Assembly: GCF_900102675.1 (NCBI RefSeq)
Contig: NZ_FMYX01000002.1
Coordinates: 1 to 64,000, forward strand
DNA: 64,000 nt
Source: Pseudomonas guariconensis
GTDB lineage: Bacteria > Pseudomonadota > Gammaproteobacteria > Pseudomonadales > Pseudomonadaceae
Reading direction: 5' to 3'
In this document: positions 48,073 to 59,500 of the stretch, one piece after another
Layout of the letters: every line of letters begins with the position of its first letter
Numbering within the stretch: the stretch's first letter is position 1
Notes under the pieces: model-generated
Databases searched by the model: none
What the model saw: only the letters and a program-made list of their open reading frames with translations
Told to the model about the DNA's origin: nothing
Made by a program: the position numbers and the translations under genes

Positions 48073-48187
48073 GGCGTTGTCCTTATCAGTCCGACAGTTC
48101 AGGGGCTTGGACCACCAGCCCCAGCCAGGGTGCCACGGCAAGCCCGCGTGGCAGCACTATAAAGCAGACACTGCCTTACGCATAAGC

Positions 48188-48199
48188 GACCAATCGGTC
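48188..48199. promoter_or_regulatory. GACC-N4-GGTC inverted repeat upstream of the cyclase gene
   Basis: GACCAATCGGTC lies in the divergent spacer, 125 bases before the cyclase ATG. It differs by one base from the core of the perfect palindrome at 8234-8247. It could be a regulator site shared by the two genes. Confidence 0.3.
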
Positions 48200-48323
48200 G
48201 GTAACTGAATATTCGTACCTGGGCAGACTTTGTTGACATGGCGCACTGGCCAGTCCAGAAATGAGTGCTAGCATGGAGCCATCATTGCACCTGCATAACC
48301 ACACACCAACAAGCAGTCAGGAC

Positions 48324-49961
48324 ATGACCCAGCCAGCCGACCCGAGCCACGAGCGCCTCAAGCAGCACTTCGCCCAGCGGGTCATCCACCAGGCCCGACA
48401 GATCCTGGAGATCTGGCAGCGCCTGCAACGGGGCGAGTGGTCGGCTGCGGAGCTGGGCGAGCTGTGCGAGGCCAACCTGCGCCTGCAACGCTATGCCGAG
48501 CGCTTCGAACAACCCGAGCATAGCGTGCTCTCGACGGCGATCGGCCAGACGTTGCGGGCCATCGAGGCCAACAGCGCGCGGCTGAACTCGGAGCTGATCA
48601 GCGAGCTCAACCGCCTGATGCAGCGCCTCTCACGTACCGGCCTGCGCAAAGGCGACCAGCTCGACAATGTGCCCCTGCCACCCGTACGCAAGCCCGTCTA
48701 CATCCTGCTTCAGGACCACGACCGAGCCGAGCGCCTGGCCCAGCAGCTCGAATTCTTCGGCCTGGGCGTGCAGGCGCTGTACAGTGCCGAGGCCTTCTGC
48801 GCCTCGATGCGTGAACGTTTGCCTTCGGCCATCGTGATGGATGTGGACTTCACTGGCCCAGGCCAAGGCCTGAAACTCGCGGCCCTGGCCCAGCAAGGGC
48901 TGGATCAGCACATCCCGCTGCTGTTCTTCAGCCACCACGAGACCGACACCCCCACCCGTCTGGCCGCCGTACGCGCCGGAGGCCAGGAGTTCCTGACCGG
49001 CACGCTGGAGGCCTCGAGCCTGCTGGAGAAAGTCGAGCTCTACACCAGCGCCACCCAGTACGACCCCTTCCGTGTGCTGATCATCGACGACTCCCGCGCC
49101 CAGGCCATGTATACCGAACGCCTGCTCAACGGCGCGGGCATGATCACCCGCACCCTCACCGAGCCGATCCGCACCATGGCCGAGCTGGCGGATTTCCAGC
49201 CCGACTTGATCATCCTCGACCTCTATATGCCCGACTGCACCGGCCCCGAGCTTGCCAAGGTCATCCGCCATAACGATCGCTACGTCAGTGTGCCGATCAT
49301 CTACCTGTCGGCCGAGGATGATCTGGACAAGCAACTGGACGCCATGAGCGAGGGCGGTGACGACTTCCTGACCAAGCCGATCCGCTCACGCCACCTGATC
49401 ACCACCGTGCGCAACCGCGCGGCCCGCGCCCGTCACCTCAAGGCCCGCATGGTGCGCGACAGCCTCACGGGGCTGTACAACCACACCCATATCCTGCAGT
49501 TGCTGGAAGATTGCAGCTTCCGCGCACGCCGCGAAGCGCAGCCGCTGAGCTTCGCCATGCTCGACATCGACCATTTCAAGAAAATCAACGATCGCCATGG
49601 CCACCCGATGGGCGACCGGGTGATCAAGAGCCTGGCGCTGTTTCTCAAGCAGCGGCTGCGCAAGACCGACTTCATCGGGCGCTACGGCGGCGAGGAGTTC
49701 GCCATCGTCATGCCTAACACCGCGCTGGACGCGGCCCACAAGGTACTGGACGAGATTCGCCGACGTTTCGCCGAAATCCTCTACCCGGCCCAGCCCCACG
49801 ATCTCACGTGCACGTTCAGCGCCGGCGTGGTGCAACTGGACGACAACCTCGATGCCCTGACCATGGCCAGCGCCGCGGACGAGGCGCTGTACCGCGCCAA
49901 GCATGCCGGGCGCAACTGCGTGGTGCGTGCCACCTGCTTCTCCGACCGGCTTGGCCAATAA
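48324..49961 (+). CDS. gcbA: Diguanylate cyclase GcbA (REC-REC-GGDEF)
   Basis: A 545-residue PleD-like protein. A helical N-terminal region (ERLKQHFAQRVIHQARQILE) is followed by a degenerate receiver (about residues 130-235), a second receiver with the acceptor Asp in LIILDLYMPDC and Lys in FLTKPI, and a GGDEF domain with an active GGEEF at 455-459. An intact I-site, RKTD, lies five residues before it. It makes c-di-GMP, with product inhibition. GcbA promotes surface attachment in Pseudomonas; the call rests on order and architecture. In-frame ATGs at 48261 and 48273 also exist; 48324 gives the length expected for the family. Confidence 0.85.
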   Translation: MTQPADPSHERLKQHFAQRVIHQARQILEIWQRLQRGEWSAAELGELCEANLRLQRYAERFEQPEHSVLSTAIGQTLRAIEANSARLNSELISELNRLMQRLSRTGLRKGDQLDNVPLPPVRKPVYILLQDHDRAERLAQQLEFFGLGVQALYSAEAFCASMRERLPSAIVMDVDFTGPGQGLKLAALAQQGLDQHIPLLFFSHHETDTPTRLAAVRAGGQEFLTGTLEASSLLEKVELYTSATQYDPFRVLIIDDSRAQAMYTERLLNGAGMITRTLTEPIRTMAELADFQPDLIILDLYMPDCTGPELAKVIRHNDRYVSVPIIYLSAEDDLDKQLDAMSEGGDDFLTKPIRSRHLITTVRNRAARARHLKARMVRDSLTGLYNHTHILQLLEDCSFRARREAQPLSFAMLDIDHFKKINDRHGHPMGDRVIKSLALFLKQRLRKTDFIGRYGGEEFAIVMPNTALDAAHKVLDEIRRRFAEILYPAQPHDLTCTFSAGVVQLDDNLDALTMASAADEALYRAKHAGRNCVVRATCFSDRLGQ

Positions 49962-50073
49962 AGGCAAATAGCCACTTTTTTGTAAGGTCACGCCTTTCTC
50001 GTCATCACCTCGTCACAAAATCGCAATAACTTCAGGCACCTACCTCTCCACTCCCCGCCGGAAGTTCGCAGCT

Positions 50074-52035
50074 ATGCGCCTGAAGTGGCTGACCAATTTC
50101 AATACTTTGCTGCTAGTGACCGTCTGTATCGCCCTGGGCGCGACCCTGTGGTGGTCGCAACGCGCCCTGGAGCGCCCCTATCAATTGATGGAGCGCTACC
50201 TGGATTTGTCCCAACAGTTCCAGCGTGATGCGGCGCGCAATATCCAAGCCTACCTGGGCAGTGGCGACGCCCTGCGCCATGCCGCCGCCATGGAGGCGAC
50301 CAAGCAGTTGCAGGCCTCCCTGGCCGACTGGCCACAGGCGCTTTCGGACACGCTGCGCCCCAGCCTGGACCACCTGCAGACCTTTACCGCCAACGAGTTG
50401 CTCGCCGCCGGCAAGCTCGCCGGCGACCCGCAGGCCTTGCTGCTTCAGGCCGAACGTGAGCTGGGGGCCAATTTTGAGCAATTGGCAGCTTACGCCCGTG
50501 ACAGCGCCAGCCCAGACGCGGGCCGGTACCTGACGCCCGTGCTGGACGCCTCGGTGCACCTGGGGCGCCTGTCCCTGGCTCGGGACAAGCTGGTCAGCAG
50601 TGGCCGTGCGGAGCTGGCCGACGAAGTCGAACGTGAACTGCAACTGATCCGCGCCCAAGCCCAGGCCATCGACACCCTACCACTGCTGGGCGTGACCCGC
50701 GCTGCCGAGTCCAACGCCGACGATTTCGCCGCCCTGATGGGGCTGCAGACACAGGCCAGCGAGCAACGCGAAGATGTGGCGGTGGGCCTCAAGCGCGAGC
50801 TGCAAAGCCTGCTGGCCCGCTACCCGGCCGAACTGCAACGCACCCGCGAACAGATCGAGCGCCGTACCGCCCTGGCCGCCAGCACAGGCGAGCGACTGGA
50901 AGCAGTGCAACAGGCCATCGCAGCCCTGGAGCCTGAGGTACGGGGCCTGCACGCCAAGATCGCCGGCGAAGTGCGTATCATCCAGGGTCTGATGATTGGC
51001 CTGATCCTGCTCATCGCCCTGCTCATCGACACCCTTCAACGCCGCTTGGCGCGCACTTTGACCGGCCTTGCCCCTGCCCTGTCGCGCTGGGCCGAGGGCG
51101 ACTTCGCCCAGGCCATCACCTTGGGGCGCACCAACCGTGAGCTGCACGATATCCAGGCGTCGCTCAATCGCCTGCGCCAATACCTGGTGGACCTGGTCGG
51201 CACCCTGCGTCACAACGCCGAACAGGTTGCCGGCAGCAGTCATGCCTTGGCGGGAATGAGCACTGCCCTGCACGACGGCGCCGAGCGCCAGGCCGGTGAC
51301 ACCGCACAGATCCGCGATGCCTTGGGCGAACTGGAGGCGACCATCCAGCAGGTCGCGGGCGATGCCAGCGCCGCCGCCGAAGCCAGCCGTGATGCCGGGC
51401 GCGCCGTGGAACAGGGCCAGGCGGTGATCGGCCAGAGCCTGTCCGGCCTGCGTGCATTGGTCGATGAAGTGCAAGGCAACGCGCAGACGATCGAGCAATT
51501 GGCCGAGGAGTCGGCCACCATCGGCGGTGTGTTGACAGTGATTCGTGCGATCGCCGAACAGACCAACCTTCTGGCACTCAATGCCGCCATCGAGGCTGCA
51601 CGGGCGGGCGAGATGGGCCGTGGCTTCGCTGTGGTCGCCGACGAGGTGCGCTCGCTGGCCCAGCGCACCACGGGGGCTACGGGTGAAATCCAGGGTTTGA
51701 TCGACCGCCTGCAACAAGCCGCCCGGGAATCGGTGAACGGCATGCGCACCCAGCTCGAACACGCCGAGGCCACCGCCAGCCAGGCCCAGGCTGCCGATGG
51801 CGCACTCGATGAAATCGTCGGTGCCATCCGCACGATCGCCGACACGGCGGTACGCATCGCCGAGGTAACCGCCCAGCAGACAGGGGCGGTGAGCGAGATT
51901 CGCGACCACAGCGAGCGGATTCACGCACTGGGCGAGGACAACCTGCAACGCATAGGCGAAGGGCGTGAGCAAGGTGAGCAGTTGCTCCAGCTTGGCAGCG
52001 AGCTGAACACGGCGGTGCGGGCGTTTCGCCTCTGA
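50074..52035 (+). CDS. ctpL: CtpL-like methyl-accepting chemotaxis protein
   Basis: A 653-residue chemoreceptor: TM1 at residues 10-29, a large all-helical periplasmic sensor (about 30-300, consistent with a helical bimodular-type domain), TM2 at about 305-325, HAMP, and the signalling tip [20 protein letters not shown] at about 495-515. The place after gcbA and before dsbD matches P. aeruginosa ctpL, a receptor for low phosphate and some aromatics; the ligand here is inferred. No CheR-docking tail is seen. GGAAG precedes the ATG. Confidence 0.85.
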   Translation: MRLKWLTNFNTLLLVTVCIALGATLWWSQRALERPYQLMERYLDLSQQFQRDAARNIQAYLGSGDALRHAAAMEATKQLQASLADWPQALSDTLRPSLDHLQTFTANELLAAGKLAGDPQALLLQAERELGANFEQLAAYARDSASPDAGRYLTPVLDASVHLGRLSLARDKLVSSGRAELADEVERELQLIRAQAQAIDTLPLLGVTRAAESNADDFAALMGLQTQASEQREDVAVGLKRELQSLLARYPAELQRTREQIERRTALAASTGERLEAVQQAIAALEPEVRGLHAKIAGEVRIIQGLMIGLILLIALLIDTLQRRLARTLTGLAPALSRWAEGDFAQAITLGRTNRELHDIQASLNRLRQYLVDLVGTLRHNAEQVAGSSHALAGMSTALHDGAERQAGDTAQIRDALGELEATIQQVAGDASAAAEASRDAGRAVEQGQAVIGQSLSGLRALVDEVQGNAQTIEQLAEESATIGGVLTVIRAIAEQTNLLALNAAIEAARAGEMGRGFAVVADEVRSLAQRTTGATGEIQGLIDRLQQAARESVNGMRTQLEHAEATASQAQAADGALDEIVGAIRTIADTAVRIAEVTAQQTGAVSEIRDHSERIHALGEDNLQRIGEGREQGEQLLQLGSELNTAVRAFRL

Positions 52036-52173
52036 GCGTCTCGGCACCTGAGCGGTTGCGTCGGCACTGACAACATGAAATCCAGCGGCCATGTGTCGCG
52101 CTGCCGGCCAACCAGGCCCCAATCGTGGGCAAGTCCGCTATGATGCGCCCACGTTTCACCTAGCGAGACCGCC

Positions 52174-53952
52174 ATGCGCCGCCTGTTTTTCCTGCTGTTC
52201 CTGCTGCTGGCCAGCCCTGCCTTCGCCGCGGGCCTGCTCGACAACCGCCCCAGCGCCACCCTCGGCGCCGCCTCTCTGAGCAACAGCGCCGACTTCTTGC
52301 CTGTCCACGAAGCCTTCAAGCTCAGCCTGGTCCAGGCCGACGCCCAGACCGTCAAGCTACGCTTCGTCGCCACCGACGGCTATTACCTTTACCGCCACCG
52401 CTTCCAGTTCCGTACGGAGCCCGCCGACATCGCCCTGGGCCAGGCCGATATTCCCAAGGGCGAAGCCAAGCACGACGAGTTCTTTGGCGATGTCGAGGTC
52501 TACCACGGCGTGGTCGACATCCAGTTGCCACGCACCGATCCACGTGCCTTCACCTTGCTGGTGGGCTACCAAGGCTGCGCCGACAAAGGCCTGTGCTATC
52601 CGCCGGAAACCGAACGGCTGAGCATCGATGGCACCGGCGGGAAACCCGAGGCCGGCGCAGGTGGCGCCGAGCAAGGCTGGGGCTGGCAGTCACTGCTGCT
52701 GTTCTTCCTCGCCGGCATAGGCCTGACTTTCACCCCCTGCGTGCTACCGATGCTGCCGATCCTGTCCGGTGTGGTGCTGCGCGGGCAGGTGGGTGGCTGG
52801 CGTGGGCTGAGCCTGTCGCTGGCCTATGTGCTGCCGATGGCCGTGTCCTTTGCCATGCTTGGGGCGCTGATGGGCATGTTCGGCGCCAGCCTGAACCTGC
52901 AGGCACGCCTGCAGTCGGCGTGGGTGCTGGTGCCATTCGCGCTGTTCTTCGTGCTGTTTGCCCTGGCCATGTTCGGCTTGTTCGAAATCAAGCTCCCGCA
53001 GGCGCTGAGCAACCGCCTGGACAGCATGGCCAACCGCACCAAAGGCGGCTCGTTGCTGGGTGCGGCAGTGCTTGGCGTGCTGTCCAGCCTACTGGTCTCC
53101 CCCTGCGTGTCGGCGCCGCTGGCCGGAGCCCTGCTGTACATCAGCGCGAGCGGCGATGCATTGGGCGGGGCGCTGAAACTCTTCGCCCTGGGCCTGGGAA
53201 TGGGCGCGCCGCTATTGCTGGTGGCCACCGGAGGAGCAGCGTGGCTGCCCAAGAGCGGCCCGTGGCTGAACACCGTCAAGAATGCCATCGGGGTTCTCCT
53301 GCTGGGCCTGGCCATCGGCCTGCTCAGCCGCGTGCTGCCGGGGCCTGCGACGTTGCTGTTGGTCGGTCTGCTCGCCGCGGGCGTGGCGCTGTTCCTCGGC
53401 GCCCTGGAGTTGGTGGTCAAGACCCCGCGTCAACGCCTGGCCCAATTGCTCGGCCTGGCCCTGCTGGTCTACGCCTTGGCCTGCTGGTATGGCGCCCTGA
53501 GCGGTCAAGGCGACCCCTTGCGCCCCTTGCCGCCCCCGGCAGTAGCCAGCCTCGACGCCAGCCGGGCCAGCAAGACCGACGCCTGGCAGACCATCACCAC
53601 GCCCGCCGCACTGGATGCAGCGCTCGCCGACGCCAAGGCCGCCGGCAAACCGGTACTGCTGGACTGGTACGCCGACTGGTGCATCAGTTGCAAAGTGATC
53701 GAACACGAAGTACTGAGCGCACCACAGGTCCAATCACAATTGGGCGCGTTCAAGTTGTTGCGTTTCGACATCACCGAAAGCAACGCAGAGCAACGCACCC
53801 TGCTCGACCGCTACCAGCTGTTCGGCCCACCTGCGCTACTGTTTTTTGCAGCGAACGGCAGCGAACTTTCCGTTGATCGGGTCATTGGCGAGATAAACGC
53901 CGGCGAATTTGCGGCTATTCTGACGCGCGTGCGCGGCAAACTGGGTCTATAA
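52174..53952 (+). CDS. dsbD: Thiol:disulfide interchange protein DsbD
   Basis: A 592-residue three-domain reductant exporter. The signal peptide is followed by the periplasmic alpha domain with GCADKGLCYPP, eight membrane helices holding the Cys pair in FTPCVLPMLP and VSPCVSAPL, and a C-terminal thioredoxin domain with DWCISCKV. It moves electrons from cytoplasmic thioredoxin to DsbC and related proteins. Length and cysteines are complete. Confidence 0.94.
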   Translation: MRRLFFLLFLLLASPAFAAGLLDNRPSATLGAASLSNSADFLPVHEAFKLSLVQADAQTVKLRFVATDGYYLYRHRFQFRTEPADIALGQADIPKGEAKHDEFFGDVEVYHGVVDIQLPRTDPRAFTLLVGYQGCADKGLCYPPETERLSIDGTGGKPEAGAGGAEQGWGWQSLLLFFLAGIGLTFTPCVLPMLPILSGVVLRGQVGGWRGLSLSLAYVLPMAVSFAMLGALMGMFGASLNLQARLQSAWVLVPFALFFVLFALAMFGLFEIKLPQALSNRLDSMANRTKGGSLLGAAVLGVLSSLLVSPCVSAPLAGALLYISASGDALGGALKLFALGLGMGAPLLLVATGGAAWLPKSGPWLNTVKNAIGVLLLGLAIGLLSRVLPGPATLLLVGLLAAGVALFLGALELVVKTPRQRLAQLLGLALLVYALACWYGALSGQGDPLRPLPPPAVASLDASRASKTDAWQTITTPAALDAALADAKAAGKPVLLDWYADWCISCKVIEHEVLSAPQVQSQLGAFKLLRFDITESNAEQRTLLDRYQLFGPPALLFFAANGSELSVDRVIGEINAGEFAAILTRVRGKLGL

Positions 53953-54131
53953 CTTCTCCGGACCGGGCAACTTCACTAAAGGAGTGACCAGACTTAATGA
54001 TCTGGTCACATACTTTGCGCGAACCTCGGACAACGTGTTGGCTATTGCAGGGAACTGGACACCCGACGCCCTCTTGCGGCATAGTCGCCGCGCTCATGTC
54101 GTATTGCCCTACAAAACCCAAGGAATCGCAG

Positions 54132-54584
54132 ATGGCAACCCTACTGGTGCTGCACGGCCCCAACCTGAACCTGCTCGGTACCCGCGAACCAGGCCACTAC
54201 GGTGCCGTGACCCTGGCCCAGATCAACCAGGACCTGGAGCAGCGCGCCCGCGCCGCTGGCCACCACCTGCAGTACCTGCAGAGCAATGCCGAGTACGAAT
54301 TGATCGACCGTATTCATGCCGCCCGCAACGAAGGCGTGGACTTCATCCTGATCAATCCGGCTGCTTTCACCCACACCAGCGTCGCATTACGTGACGCATT
54401 GCTGGCTGTGAGCATCCCATTCATCGAAGTGCACCTCTCCAACGTGCACAAGCGTGAACCGTTCCGTCATCACTCCTACTTTTCAGATGTCGCCGTAGGG
54501 GTGATCTGCGGTCTGGGTGCCACCGGTTATCGGTTGGCCCTGGAATCCGCGCTGGAATACCTGGCTGCCAACGCACAGCCCTGA
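54132..54584 (+). CDS. aroQ: Type II 3-dehydroquinate dehydratase AroQ
   Basis: A 150-residue dodecameric enzyme converting 3-dehydroquinate to 3-dehydroshikimate. [20 protein letters not shown] holds the catalytic Arg/Tyr; [17 protein letters not shown] and [18 protein letters not shown] hold the active-site Asn and His. The ATG at 54132 starts at the usual [11 protein letters not shown]; the longer frame is upstream non-coding DNA. It keeps the aroQ-accB-accC order typical of pseudomonads. Confidence 0.95.
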   Translation: MATLLVLHGPNLNLLGTREPGHYGAVTLAQINQDLEQRARAAGHHLQYLQSNAEYELIDRIHAARNEGVDFILINPAAFTHTSVALRDALLAVSIPFIEVHLSNVHKREPFRHHSYFSDVAVGVICGLGATGYRLALESALEYLAANAQP

Positions 54585-54597
54585 TGACACAAGGCTT

Positions 54598-54613
54598 TGG
54601 CCCTTCGGGGCCA
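54598..54613 (+). terminator. Hairpin between aroQ and accB
   Basis: TGGCCC-TTCG-GGGCCA is a stable tetraloop hairpin 14 bases after aroQ. No immediate T-run follows; a second weak stem, AAACGT/ACGTTT (54625-54643), with TTTTTAAAA comes after it. Together they may end aroQ transcription or act in the accBC leader. Confidence 0.45.
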
Positions 54614-54685
54614 GGGCTGTAGAGAAACGTTTTAGACACGTTTTTAAAATTAAGTCCCCGACCGAACCTTGGGAGTTGATGATTA

Positions 54686-55153
54686 ATGGATATCCGTAAA
54701 GTCAAGAAGCTGATCGAACTGCTGGAAGAGTCTGGCATCGACGAACTGGAGATCAAGGAAGGCGAAGAGTCCGTTCGCATCAGCCGTCACAGCAAGACCC
54801 CGGCCGGCGCCCAGTACTTCGCCGCCCCGGCTCCGGCCGCTGCCCCTGTCGCCGCTGCCGCGCCAGTCGCTGCCGCTGCCCCGGCCGCCGAAGCCGCCGC
54901 TGCCGCTCCAGCCCTCAAAGGCACCGTGATTCGCTCGCCAATGGTCGGTACCTTCTACCGCAAGCCTTCGCCGACCTCGGCCAACTTCGCTGAAGTCGGT
55001 CAGACCGTGAAGAAAGGCGACACCCTGTGCATCGTCGAAGCCATGAAGATGATGAACCACATCGAAGCCGAGATCGGCGGTGTCATCGACGCCATCCTGG
55101 TGGAAGACGGTCAGCCGGTTGAGTTCGACCAGCCGCTGTTCACCATCGTTTGA
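54686..55153 (+). CDS. accB: Biotin carboxyl carrier protein AccB
   Basis: A 155-residue subunit of acetyl-CoA carboxylase. The N-terminal segment ([20 protein letters not shown]) is followed by an Ala/Pro linker at about residues 45-75 and the biotinyl domain with Lys121 in EAMKMM. GGGAG lies upstream. accC follows 17 bp downstream in the same operon, so carrier and biotin carboxylase are made together. Confidence 0.96.
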   Translation: MDIRKVKKLIELLEESGIDELEIKEGEESVRISRHSKTPAGAQYFAAPAPAAAPVAAAAPVAAAAPAAEAAAAAPALKGTVIRSPMVGTFYRKPSPTSANFAEVGQTVKKGDTLCIVEAMKMMNHIEAEIGGVIDAILVEDGQPVEFDQPLFTIV

Positions 55154-55170
55154 ACCGCGGAGAGCCAACG

Positions 55171-56526
55171 ATGTCTGGGAAGCTCGAAAAAGTCCTGATC
55201 GCCAACCGCGGGGAAATCGCCCTGCGGATCCTGCGTGCCTGCAAAGAGCTGGGTATCAAGACCGTCGCTGTTCACTCCACGGCCGACCGCGAACTGATGC
55301 ACCTGGGCCTGGCAGACGAGTCGGTCTGCATCGGTCCTGCATCGTCCAAGGATTCCTACCTGCACATCCCGGCGATCATCGCCGCTGCCGAAGTGACAGG
55401 CGCCACCGCCATCCACCCGGGTTACGGCTTCCTGGCGGAAAACGCCGACTTCGCCGAGCAGGTGGAGAAGTCCGGTTTCGCCTTCATCGGCCCTAAAGCC
55501 GACACCATTCGCCTGATGGGCGACAAGGTTTCGGCCAAGGACGCGATGATCAAGTCCGGCGTACCGACCGTGCCAGGCTCTGACGGCCCGCTGCCGGAAG
55601 ACGAAGAGGTCGCCCTGGCGATCGCCCGCGACGTCGGCTACCCGGTGATCATCAAGGCCGCCGGTGGCGGTGGTGGTCGCGGCATGCGCGTGGTGCACAA
55701 GGAAGAGGACCTGATCGCCTCGGCCAAGCTGACCCGTACCGAAGCCGGTGCCGCCTTCGGCAACCCGATGGTCTATCTGGAGAAGTTCCTGACCAACCCA
55801 CGCCACGTGGAAGTCCAGGTCCTGTCCGACGGCCAGGGCAACGCCATCCACCTGGGCGATCGCGACTGCTCGCTGCAGCGCCGTCACCAGAAGGTCCTGG
55901 AAGAAGCGCCAGCGCCAGGCATCGACGAGAAGGCCCGTCAGGAAGTCTTCAAGCGTTGCGTCGACGCGTGCATCGAGATCGGCTACCGCGGTGCTGGTAC
56001 TTTCGAGTTCCTGTACGAGAACGGCCGTTTCTACTTCATCGAGATGAACACCCGCGTCCAGGTCGAGCACCCGGTCTCGGAAATGGTCACCGGCATCGAC
56101 ATCGTCAAGGAGATGCTCAGCATCGCCGCTGGCAACAAACTGTCGATCCGCCAGGAAGACGTGGTCATCCGTGGTCACGCGCTGGAGTGCCGTATCAACG
56201 CCGAGGATCCGAAGAAGTTCATTCCGAGCCCAGGCAAGGTCAAGCACTTCCACGCCCCGGGCGGCAACGGCGTTCGCGTCGATTCGCACCTGTACAGCGG
56301 TTACTCGGTTCCGCCGAACTACGACTCGCTGATCGGCAAACTGATCACCTACGGCAAGGACCGCGACGAGGCCATGGCTCGCATGCGCAATGCCCTGGAC
56401 GAGATCGTCGTCGACGGCATCAAGACCAACATTCCACTGCACCGCGACCTGGTGCGTGATGAAGGTTTCTGCAAAGGCGGCGTCAACATCCACTACCTCG
56501 AGCACAAACTGGCCAACCAGGAGTGA
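55171..56526 (+). CDS. accC: Biotin carboxylase AccC
   Basis: A 451-residue ATP-grasp enzyme that carboxylates biotin on Acc[18 protein letters not shown] starts the N-terminal domain; the glycine loop [27 protein letters not shown], and [16 protein letters not shown] with the catalytic Glu/Asn/Arg are all intact. The ATG at 55171 (MSGKLEKV) has GGAGAG upstream; the frame runs back to 55150, inside accB. Confidence 0.96.
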   Translation: MSGKLEKVLIANRGEIALRILRACKELGIKTVAVHSTADRELMHLGLADESVCIGPASSKDSYLHIPAIIAAAEVTGATAIHPGYGFLAENADFAEQVEKSGFAFIGPKADTIRLMGDKVSAKDAMIKSGVPTVPGSDGPLPEDEEVALAIARDVGYPVIIKAAGGGGGRGMRVVHKEEDLIASAKLTRTEAGAAFGNPMVYLEKFLTNPRHVEVQVLSDGQGNAIHLGDRDCSLQRRHQKVLEEAPAPGIDEKARQEVFKRCVDACIEIGYRGAGTFEFLYENGRFYFIEMNTRVQVEHPVSEMVTGIDIVKEMLSIAAGNKLSIRQEDVVIRGHALECRINAEDPKKFIPSPGKVKHFHAPGGNGVRVDSHLYSGYSVPPNYDSLIGKLITYGKDRDEAMARMRNALDEIVVDGIKTNIPLHRDLVRDEGFCKGGVNIHYLEHKLANQE

Positions 56527-56547
56527 TCGCGTTAGCGTGATGCAAGA

Positions 56548-56575
56548 AACCCCGGCCCAGTGCCGGGGTTTTTAT
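56548..56575 (+). terminator. Rho-independent terminator of accBC
   Basis: A perfect 9-bp stem (AACCCCGGC/GCCGGGGTT, 56548-56556 and 56562-56570) with a five-base loop runs into TTTTTA. It may also serve the convergent toxin-like gene, which ends eight bases further on. Confidence 0.9.
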
Positions 56576-56582
56576 TGGGTGG

Positions 56583-59500
56583 TCAGGACACCAGATGAAT
56601 CGCGATGGCGTTGTTCTCGTACTCGCTGGCCCTGTAGACACGACCCGCGCCATCGCTGACCTGGCCGCTGCGCAACTGGTACAACGGTTCGGCCCTGACT
56701 CGCGCTAGCACTCGGCCAGCCCTGCCGCTGATACCCGCGGCACCCGCGCGTGCTCCACGCAGAATCGGATCGTACAAGCCTGCTACCAAGTCGCCGGAGG
56801 TGGTATAGACCTGGGTCACACCGGTGCCCAAGTCCAATGTCATGCCATAGGTCTTGCCAAAGCATGAAGAGTACGACCAATGGTCCCACTGCGCGGATAT
56901 CCCCTGGCGCCTGAGCACTGACCGGATCGGTTCGCCGATGCTCGTCCCTCCCAACCAATCCCCACCCGCCATCACGGCACGCACCTCCCCTGCTCCGGCA
57001 CTCTGGATGCGAGACAGAACGTCCCGGATCGCGCGTTCGATGAGCCCGCGGATGTTATGGTCGAAGTGGATGACAGCGCCCCATTTGGTTGCCGGGTTGT
57101 ACAGCGAAACAGCCACGCAGCTCTGCACATTGAGCGTGAACAGGTAGTTGTCCGCGCTGCTGGCCGACAACCGCCCGACCACCGCTTCGCCCTGCAGCGC
57201 TCCGCGAAGCGGATCAGGGCTCGTACCCTGGGCGACTTGCCGCACGTCGGTGATCCGCCCTAAGTCATGCACGGTGTTGCCCCCGCGCAGGCCTGTGCTA
57301 TTGGCCACCCAACGACCATCTGCACTGCGGACGATGGCCTCCCGGTGAAGACTGTCGGGCCGGTTGGCCTTGATCACGCGCAGCGTGCCATGTTCCACGT
57401 CCCTCTCGACCTGGAAGTACCGCCCCTGGTGGCGGACGAAGTGCCGGACCCCAGGCGCCTCGCTTGATGCGCCGATGCGGTAGGTGCCTTGCCAGATGCC
57501 CACCTCGGTGACTTCCTGAAGGTTCGCCGGCTCACCCTTGACCGCCCACCGCTTGTCCAAACGCATCGAAGGAGCGCGCCTGCAGCTGGCAGAGGACACT
57601 TGCTTGATCGCCAGCATGTGCCGTGTTTCGTCCAGCAACGACCTGACCGCTCTGAGCGAAAACCCTGGCAGCACGATCATCAGCCCCAACAAACCCCAAG
57701 AGGCGAGCAACCACTGTTGCAGGGCATGCGCGGTGTCCTTGCGCGTGTGGGCGATAATCGCCGAGCGCAGCGGCGCCGCGACAAAATAGGCGCCCAGCAA
57801 CGCTGCGAACGGCGGCGAGACGAGAGAAAGCGGCACCAGCGCGTACAACAGCCCCTTGGCGACTTGCGTGCGAATCACCTCGAAGTGGCTGCTCGTCACC
57901 TCATCGACATCCGCCAGCGCATGTTCGATATAGGCCTCGTATTCAGCAGCGATGGTGATGACGTGCTGAAGGCCGCGCAGTGAATCTCGGGAGGCACTGC
58001 CCGAAGCCAGGGCAATCAGGCGTTGTTCGACCTTGCGCCTGCCCGCCAGAGGCGCCCGCGCAAGCAGGTAATCGTTTGCCACCCCTGACATCTCATGCCC
58101 CAGTGTGCTGTATCGGCTGAACAAACGACCGTTCGGCTCCGCCGGCGCATACAGCCAGTCCTGGGCTTTCCCCTCCTGGATGTGGCGGAACACATAGCAC
58201 CCCAGGATGACGTACCCCTCGATGGTCAGCCGAAAGATCCCATCGTGATTGGCCACTTGTTCGGAAGACCCGCTTGCCTTCTCTTTTTTTAGCGTGCGTC
58301 CCAGTTCAGTGACCAGACGCGTCAGCGCCTCGTAGGTCTCAAGATCGATCTCTGCGCGACCATGCGCAACTCGCAAGTCACGATCCATGCCGCTCAGCAG
58401 GGCACTGCCGAACAGCTGCTGGTAGTTCGCATACTCCACCGAACCGGCCAGCAGGAAGCGCTCACGCACATGAGCAATGTACTTTTCTCCCACATAGGCA
58501 CCACGCGCGTATCGGGCAAGGTCGGCGCTTCGCAGCGCAGATAGGTCCTGACCGACAAGCGAGCGCACGCCTCGCTTCGGGTGGTCGATACCCGAATTGT
58601 CGTCATAGCCATAGCAGACCACGTCGAGCAGATTGACAGAACGTGTCGTCCCATCGGCCAATGTCGTGCTCAAGTCGAAGACGATCGATTCCGGTGCCAC
58701 CGGATCGGTGATGCCCTGCTTTACCAGATACGGCTTGATGGCTTCGCCCACCGTACGTCGGGCAAAGTCCTGAAAACTCTCATAGTCTTTCAGCACCTCG
58801 ATGAATGCCTGCTCAGCGCCACGGGCCTCGTTGCAAAGCAGGTTGATCACCCGACGCTCTTCAATGCCCAGCACGCTGTACCAACGAGGCGACTCGCTGG
58901 CCTGCACTTCGTGCTCGCGTATCGTCATGCGCGCCCGAACGCCTTCTTCGATACAAGCCTGATAACCCCGGCTCGCGCTGCGAAGATCGCGGGTCAGATC
59001 CCATGCAGCGGGCAGTGACTGGATGTTTTTGATTTCCAAGACAGCCCTGTCGCGCTGCTCCCCGGGCAATTGCGACAGCAGGTAGTCTTGGCCAGCCGCC
59101 TCTTTCATCCAGCCACCAATCTCGGCGCTGAGCATGCGAAGGGAGCTGAGCTCGATCCACTCCTGTCCGTCCGGCTTTGCTGGCGCATACAAGAACAGGC
59201 TGTCCAAGACGCCTTCTTGGCTACGAAAGAACACCAACAGGTCACTGCAAACCATGCCGTCGAACAGCTCGATGGCACTGACCTCCCACTCAGCCTGATT
59301 GCCCTGCCGCAGGGATGACAACCGGGCATGATGAGCGTCCTGCAGATGCCCTGCATACACGGCGCGTTGCGCGCTGTACTTCAGGCCGAAATCATAGGCA
59401 TCGAACAGCGCCTGCTTGACCTCGGCTGCTTCGTGGCGCTTGGTCAGCGCTGGCAGGTAGGTTGCCTTGGCATCGACGCTGGCCGCCAACTCGCGAATCT

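Noticed and set aside
48233..48261. TTGACA upstream of the cyclase as a sigma-70 promoter
   Set aside because: The -35 is perfect but no acceptable -10 (only CAGAAA) lies at 16-18 bases.
54584..54594. ATGACACAAGG shared with the hairpin at 751
   Set aside because: An 11-base match is expected by chance in 64 kb, and here it includes the aroQ stop codon; I do not call it a REP copy.
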